Source of the DNA: Mallotus nudiflorus
Taxonomy: Eukaryota > Streptophyta > Magnoliopsida > Malpighiales > Euphorbiaceae
Assembly: GCA_947683625.1 (NCBI GenBank)
Contig: CANTUR010000044.1
Location: 1,302,001-1,366,000 of the forward strand
Direction of reading: 5' to 3'
DNA: 64,000 nucleotides
This document shows positions 58,876 to 64,000 of this stretch, one piece after another. Below the pieces are notes generated by a model. That model made no database searches, was not told the origin of the DNA, and saw only the letters and a program-made list of their open reading frames with translations. The position numbers and the translations under genes are program-made. The number at the start of each line of letters is the position of its first letter. The stretch's first letter is position 1.

Positions 58876-60419
58876 TGTTGGGTTCCGTGATGCAAACGCA
58901 GCGGAAAAATTAAAATTTTATCACGTTCCCAAGCCAGGATCCATGTAATTCGACTAATTGATTAAATCTAGGGTTTTAATAATCTTACCAAAACGCAGAA
59001 GAGGCAAGATTCTCTGGAAGGGTGAGAGGAGGTTCACACCGGTGACACCTTACCTCGAGCTTTTTGGCTTGGTTGTTCGGATCAAGACGTCTCCAAAAGG
59101 ATGCGTCCTCTATAGGTATCCACACGAACAGCCCTTCACAAAACGAATTTGAGTGTGTGTGCTAGCAACCTCTTGACTGTCTTACAAATCAAGAACAAAA
59201 AGGAAAACTCTGTCTTTGTTTTCTAAGAGGAAAGAAAACGAATTTGGAGGCAAAAACAAGTGTGTGAAACCCTAGAGAATATAACATATTTATAGACTCC
59301 AAGTTAGGGTTTCACTTACCAATAACCTTTTGGTAATTTTCCATTTATTATATTCTGATTTTGTTTAAAAACAAATCAAAAATAATATCTTATTTATTTA
59401 TTTAAAATAACATTTATCTTAAATAAATAAACAAATAAATAAATAAATAAAACACTTTAATTATTTATTTCCACAGAGTTTATTTTGGGCTTATTAAACC
59501 CATATCCGTTTTGGGCTTGTTCTAAGTGTGTGACCCTGTAGGTTCACATAACATTGGCAGTGGGCCTAAATCTCTATTTAGGCCTACAAGTCATAAGTGG
59601 CCTCTAGCAAGACATTATGACTACCCAAGTCATGTGAAGTCAATAATCCGACATAACCTAATTACAGTGAATTTTATTGTCCCTTTATCTCATGATATCT
59701 TAATTGAACATAAGGCATAGAATGTCATCCTTATATAGTTCAATATTATGACTTGATTCCAAGTAGACTGAAAATGATAACTCTTTATCAATTCATTTCA
59801 GCATGGCCATGCATTTTCATTCAGTCTATCTCATCAAGGGGCCTCTAGATATCTTTCTCATATTAATGAGGGATAAATTCCTTCTAAATCACTCACATTC
59901 CTCACATAACTAATTTTATATCCAACAACATTCTTTTAATCATCCGGTTAAAGACAATGTTAGAATGTGTCAAAACATAAAATAGCTATGTAGAAATCCA
60001 TGATGATTTCAAGGTCAAAGGACCGAAATAAAATTACTGTGATAAGAAATACTTATGACAATAATCTATGTAGTATTCTCATAGTGGGTCAATCCAGTAC
60101 ATGATCTCTCATCATGTACCTATGAGTTGACTTAATATCTCATATTTATGATTAGTAAAACATAACCATCAGTCAACATCATACTAGCCTTAATACTTTA
60201 ATATTCATATAATGAATAAATGGCTAGGGATAATTAGAATAGAACTCTTATTTTAATCTAAGGGTTTTACTATCAAGTCACATACTTGATGGCCTTAGTA
60301 AGAATTAACCATTCATGTAATTATCATAAAATCAAATGATAATATAATACCTCTTTATTAATAAAATAATAAAGTCAATACATAATCACAAATGATTGAC
60401 CTAGTGCATATCACTAACA
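58876..60419 (-). repeat. 3' LTR of the antisense copia element
   Basis: 1544 bp, TGTTGGG...CTAACA on the + strand. Since the element is on the minus strand, this is its 3' LTR. The minus strand starts TGTTAGTGATATGCACTAGG. The 5' LTR lies beyond the window. Relatives lie at 34970-36661 and 36662-37371. Confidence 0.85.
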
Positions 60420-60433
60420 ATCTCCCACTTGCA
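60420..60433 (-). other. Polypurine tract of the antisense copia element
   Basis: Minus strand reads TGCAAGTGGGAGAT between the gag-pol stop codon and the 3' LTR; the same tract precedes the LTR at 50703. Confidence 0.75.
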
Positions 60434-63400
60434 CTAGGCCCAATCAACATCGTATCGTATACCCATGGACCTAGTATGACTCTCATGTTTAGGCTGTGGA
60501 AGAGGCTTAGTCAGTGGATCAGCAACATTATCATTTGTAGGTACTCTGCATATCTTGACGTCTCCTCTCTCAATAATTTCTCGAATAAGATGATAACGCC
60601 TGAGTATGTGTTTGGATCTCTGATGTGATCTGGGCTCCTTAGCTTGGGCTATAGCTCCATTATTGTCACAATATAAGTTCACTGGATCTGATATACTAGG
60701 AATAACACCTAGTCCAGTTATGAACTTCTTAATCCAAACAGCTTCCTTAGCTGCTTCTGAGGCAGCTATGTACTCAGCTTCTGTTGTAGAATCAGCAACA
60801 GTGTCTTGCTTGGAACTCCTCCAACTCACTGCACCTCCATTCAAACAAAACACATATCCGGACTGTGATCGAAAATCATCCTTGTCAGTTTGGAAGCTGG
60901 CATCTGTGTAACCATTTACAACTAGCTCATCTTCCTGACCACCATACAGTAAAAATGCATCCTTAGTTCTTCTCAAGTACTTAAGGATATTTTTGACTGC
61001 TGTCCAGTGACTTTCACCTGGGTCTGATTGGTATCTGCTCGTTGTGCTTAAGGCATATGAAATATCAGGTCGAGTACATAACATTGCATACATGATAGAT
61101 CCAATAGCAGAAGCATATGGAATCTTACTCATGCGGTCTCGCTCATCTTGTGTCATAGGACACTGAGTCTTACTGAGACTAATGCCATGTGACATTGGCA
61201 AGAATCCTCTTTTGGAATCTTGCATATTAAACCTGTTCAATACCTTATCAATATAAGTGCTTTGACTTAGGGCAATAAGCCTTTTAGATCTATCTCTATA
61301 GATCTTGATGCCTAATATATAAGCAGCTTCACCTAAGTCTTTCATTGAGAAACAATTCCCTAACCATGATTTAACATTTTGTAAAATAGGGATATCATTT
61401 CCAATGAGTAGTATGTCATCCACATACAACACTAAAAACACAATAGCACTCCCACTAACTTTCTTGTATACACAAGGTTCATCATCATTTTTAATGAAGC
61501 CAAATTCTTTGACTGCTTCATCAAAACGAAGATTCCAACTCCGAGATGCTTGCTTCAATCCATAAATGGATCTTTGAAGCTTGCATACCTTTCCAGAATT
61601 CTCAGGACTAACAAAACCCTCTGGTTGTGTCATGTACACATCCTCAAGTAAATTTCCATTAAGAAATGCTGTTTTGACGTCCATTTGCCATATTTCATAA
61701 TCATAGTATGCAGCTATGGCAAGGAGAATTCGAATAGATTTTAGCATAGCCACTGGTGAAAAGGTTTCATCATAGTCTATACCATGTGTTTGTTTGAAAC
61801 CTTTTGCAACCAGTCTTGCCTTAAAGGTATGCACATTGCCATCCATGTCGATTTTCTTTTTGAAAACCCATTTGCACCCAATAGTTTTTAAACCATCATT
61901 TGGGTCAATCAAGGTCCATACTTGATTATCATACATGGATTGCATTTCTGATCTCATGGCTTCAAGCCATTTCTCAGAGTCAAGACTATTTATGGCCTCC
62001 TGATAGGATGTGGGCTCATTTTGATCCACAATTAACACATCATAATCACTAATTATGAGAAATCCATATCTCATGGGGATTTGACGTGTCCTATCAGACC
62101 TCCTTGGGCCTTCTGGTACTTGTGCAGGCTCAACAACTTCTTGTTGATTCAGCTGCGGTTCCATATCATGTACAATGCAATTTTGTGGGCCTTGAATTTC
62201 TTCAAGTTGCACTGTGCTCCCACTGGTTCCTTTGGAAATAAACTCTTTTTCCAAAAATACACCATTCCGAGACACAAACACTTTGTTCTCAGATGCATTG
62301 TAGAAGTAATATCCTTTAGTTTCTTTAGGATATCCCACAAAAAGGCATTTATTAGATTTGGGTGCTAGTTTATCTGACATTTGACGTTTCACAAAAGCAT
62401 CACAACCCCAAATCTTAAGAAAAGACAAACTAGGAGTTTTTCCAGTCCATTTCTCATATGGTGTCTTTTCAACTGCCTTTGATGGAACTCTATTCAAAAT
62501 GAATGCAGCAGTTTCTAAAGCATATCCCCAAAAAGAGATTGGAAGATCAGATTGACTCATCATAGATCGAACCATATCCAATAGAGTTCGATTTCTACGT
62601 TCAGACACACCATTCCATTGTGGTGTACCTGGAGGAGTCAATTGTGAAACAATCCCACAATCTCTAAGATGATCTGTAAATTCTTGGTTTAAATATTCAC
62701 CACCTCGATCAGATCTTAGTGTTTTAATATTTTTACCAAGTTGATTTTGTACTTCATTCTTGAAAATTTTGAACTTTTCAAAAGATTCAGATTTATGTTT
62801 CATTAGATAGAGATAACCATATCTACTAAAATCATCTGTGAAAGTTATGAAGTATTGAAAACCTCCTCTAGCAGTTGAGCTTAATGGTCCACATACATCA
62901 GAATGTATTAGGCCCAATAAGTCATTAGCCCTCTCACTTTGTCCAGTAAAAGGTGTTTTAGTCATTTTTCCAAGTAAACAAGATTCACATGTATCAAATG
63001 ATTCATAATCAAATGAATTTAAAAGCCCATTTTGGTGTAGCTTTGAAATGCGTTTCTGATTTATATGGCCTAAACGACAATGCCAGAGGTAGGTGAAGTT
63101 TAAATCATTAGATTTAGACTTCTTTGTATCAACGTTATAGATTGGCATTTCATTAGTGTCTTCGGCATCTAAAACATAGAGTCCACTAGTGCATGGAGCA
63201 TATCCATAGAAAATGTTATCGTGATAAATACTGCATTTATTATTCTTAATAATAAATTCAAATCCTTTCTTGTCCAAACAAGAAACAGAAATAATATTCC
63301 TACACAAAGTAGGTACATAATAACAACTTTCTAAAGATAAAATAAGTCCACTAGGCAAAGGTAACTCATAAGTTCCTACAGCTAAAGCAGCAACTCTTGC

Positions 63401-64000
63401 TCCATTGCCAACTCGTAAGTACACTTCGCCTCTTGCCAATGATCTACTCCTTTTTAGACCCTGCACATTTGTACAAATGTGAGATCCTGATCCAGTATCT
63501 AATACCCAAGAATCAGAACCAGAAGCAGATAAATTTAATTCTATAACATGAATACCTGAAGAGGTAGTCTCACCACCCTTTTTCTTCTTCAGATCATCCA
63601 AATAGAGCCTGCAATTTCTTTTCCAATGGCCTGGCTCATTACAGAAAAAACAGATTCCTTCCTTTGCTTTGGGTTCAGCTTTGGATTTGGGCTTGGGCTT
63701 TGGCTTGGGCTTCTGAAAGCTTTTAAAGACCTTGCCCTTTCCCTTTCCAACCCTTTTCATCCCCTTTCCCTTATTGACCATGAGAACATCCTTGGTGTTA
63801 CTCTTGATGTTCTTTTCAGCAGTTTTCAGCATCCCATGCAACTCTGAAACAGTCTTCTCCATACTATGCATATTGAAATTCATAATGAAGCTATCATAAG
63901 CTTCAGGCAAAGATTGGAGAATAATATCCACAGCCAGTTCTTGTTCAATATTGAGACCAAGCTTGTCCAAGTGATCAAGATGACCCTTCATCTTGAGAAC
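60434..64000 (-). CDS. Ty1/copia gag-pol polyprotein, intact frame, 5' end outside window
   Basis: One uninterrupted minus-strand frame of 1188 codons in the window, stopping at TAG 60434-60436. It stays open through the right edge, so the Met at 63991 is internal. Counting from that Met: gag C-terminus 1-110; CCHC knuckle C114, C117, H122, C127; protease DTGSGS at 165-170; GAG-pre-integrase zinc motif H304, H309, C335, C338; integrase D365, D428, E464 (35 residues between the last two); RT with D771 and YVDD at 856-859; RNase H with D1030, E1071 and D1109. All catalytic residues are present, so the protein looks functional. Processing would give capsid, protease, integrase and RT-RNase H in copia order. 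The lineage resembles Tork/TNT1-type elements but I do not assign it. Confidence 0.92.
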   Translation of the reverse strand, partial: VLKMKGHLDHLDKLGLNIEQELAVDIILQSLPEAYDSFIMNFNMHSMEKTVSELHGMLKTAEKNIKSNTKDVLMVNKGKGMKRVGKGKGKVFKSFQKPKPKPKPKSKAEPKAKEGICFFCNEPGHWKRNCRLYLDDLKKKKGGETTSSGIHVIELNLSASGSDSWVLDTGSGSHICTNVQGLKRSRSLARGEVYLRVGNGARVAALAVGTYELPLPSGLILSLESCYYVPTLCRNIISVSCLDKKGFEFIIKNNKCSIYHDNIFYGYAPCTSGLYVLDAEDTNEMPIYNVDTKKSKSNDLNFTYLWHCRLGHINQKRISKLHQNGLLNSFDYESFDTCESCLLGKMTKTPFTGQSERANDLLGLIHSDVCGPLSSTARGGFQYFITFTDDFSRYGYLYLMKHKSESFEKFKIFKNEVQNQLGKNIKTLRSDRGGEYLNQEFTDHLRDCGIVSQLTPPGTPQWNGVSERRNRTLLDMVRSMMSQSDLPISFWGYALETAAFILNRVPSKAVEKTPYEKWTGKTPSLSFLKIWGCDAFVKRQMSDKLAPKSNKCLFVGYPKETKGYYFYNASENKVFVSRNGVFLEKEFISKGTSGSTVQLEEIQGPQNCIVHDMEPQLNQQEVVEPAQVPEGPRRSDRTRQIPMRYGFLIISDYDVLIVDQNEPTSYQEAINSLDSEKWLEAMRSEMQSMYDNQVWTLIDPNDGLKTIGCKWVFKKKIDMDGNVHTFKARLVAKGFKQTHGIDYDETFSPVAMLKSIRILLAIAAYYDYEIWQMDVKTAFLNGNLLEDVYMTQPEGFVSPENSGKVCKLQRSIYGLKQASRSWNLRFDEAVKEFGFIKNDDEPCVYKKVSGSAIVFLVLYVDDILLIGNDIPILQNVKSWLGNCFSMKDLGEAAYILGIKIYRDRSKRLIALSQSTYIDKVLNRFNMQDSKRGFLPMSHGISLSKTQCPMTQDERDRMSKIPYASAIGSIMYAMLCTRPDISYALSTTSRYQSDPGESHWTAVKNILKYLRRTKDAFLLYGGQEDELVVNGYTDASFQTDKDDFRSQSGYVFCLNGGAVSWRSSKQDTVADSTTEAEYIAASEAAKEAVWIKKFITGLGVIPSISDPVNLYCDNNGAIAQAKEPRSHQRSKHILRRYHLIREIIERGDVKICRVPTNDNVADPLTKPLPQPKHESHTRSMGIRYDVDWA

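Noticed and set aside
1..64000. CRISPR arrays, bacterial operons, tRNA or rRNA genes
   Set aside because: No spaced direct repeat arrays, no ribosome-binding-site organised ORFs, and no cloverleaf or rRNA core sequence was seen; the tRNA-like matches are retroelement primer-binding sites.

Overview
The window is nuclear DNA of a flowering plant, almost certainly a eudicot. It is AT-rich, its genes are split by GT-AG introns, it carries MITEs, Ty1/copia and Ty3/gypsy retroelements and a fossil plant pararetrovirus, and it shows no operons or bacterial signals. The species cannot be named from the sequence.

Genic part (1-22 kb). Two host genes lie head to tail on the + strand. The first is the 3' part of a half-size mitochondrial ABC transporter of the ABCB25/ATM3 type: seven exons between 577 and 14332 encode most of the nucleotide-binding domain. 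Its 8.6-kb intron (1577-10200) holds a 10-bp-TSD MITE, a full-length but dead antisense copia element with a second MITE nested in it, two local duplications and a Tourist-like MITE. The next intron (3.9 kb) holds a half MITE and a decayed cluster of small ORFs of unknown origin. The second gene (16540-22011) is a nine-exon, 672-residue bromodomain protein with an AT-hook-like basic motif and a C-terminal LxLxL (EAR-like) motif.

Repeat part (22-64 kb). No further host gene was found. In order: a possible CACTA remnant, a Tat/Ogre-like LTR piece, duplications bounded by (TA)n arrays, and an endogenous pararetrovirus (Caulimoviridae) fragment (about 26.5-31.4 kb) split by a solo LTR with unusual ends. 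Next come degraded LTR material, two antisense copia LTR pieces, and a long gypsy-like LTR with a primer-binding-like motif (39.7-42.1 kb). After these lies a degenerate + strand copia element (43.3-52.9 kb) with a 600-bp foreign insert in gag, followed directly by a third LTR of the same family. A decayed Tat/Ogre-like gypsy gag-protease segment (55.4-58.9 kb) is interrupted by a second solo LTR of the unusual-ended family. The window closes with a young-looking antisense copia element whose 1188-codon frame is open through the right edge.

The right two thirds is a nested retroelement graveyard beside two conserved genes. The most distinctive signals are the pair of 5'-TA...A-3' LTR insertions with perfect 5-bp target duplications, a ten-copy GTCAA array upstream of the TATA box in one of them, the pararetrovirus fossil, the unidentified small-ORF cluster in the ABC transporter intron, and the 600-bp insert in the copia gag. 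I did not find convincing evidence of a wholly new biological system.
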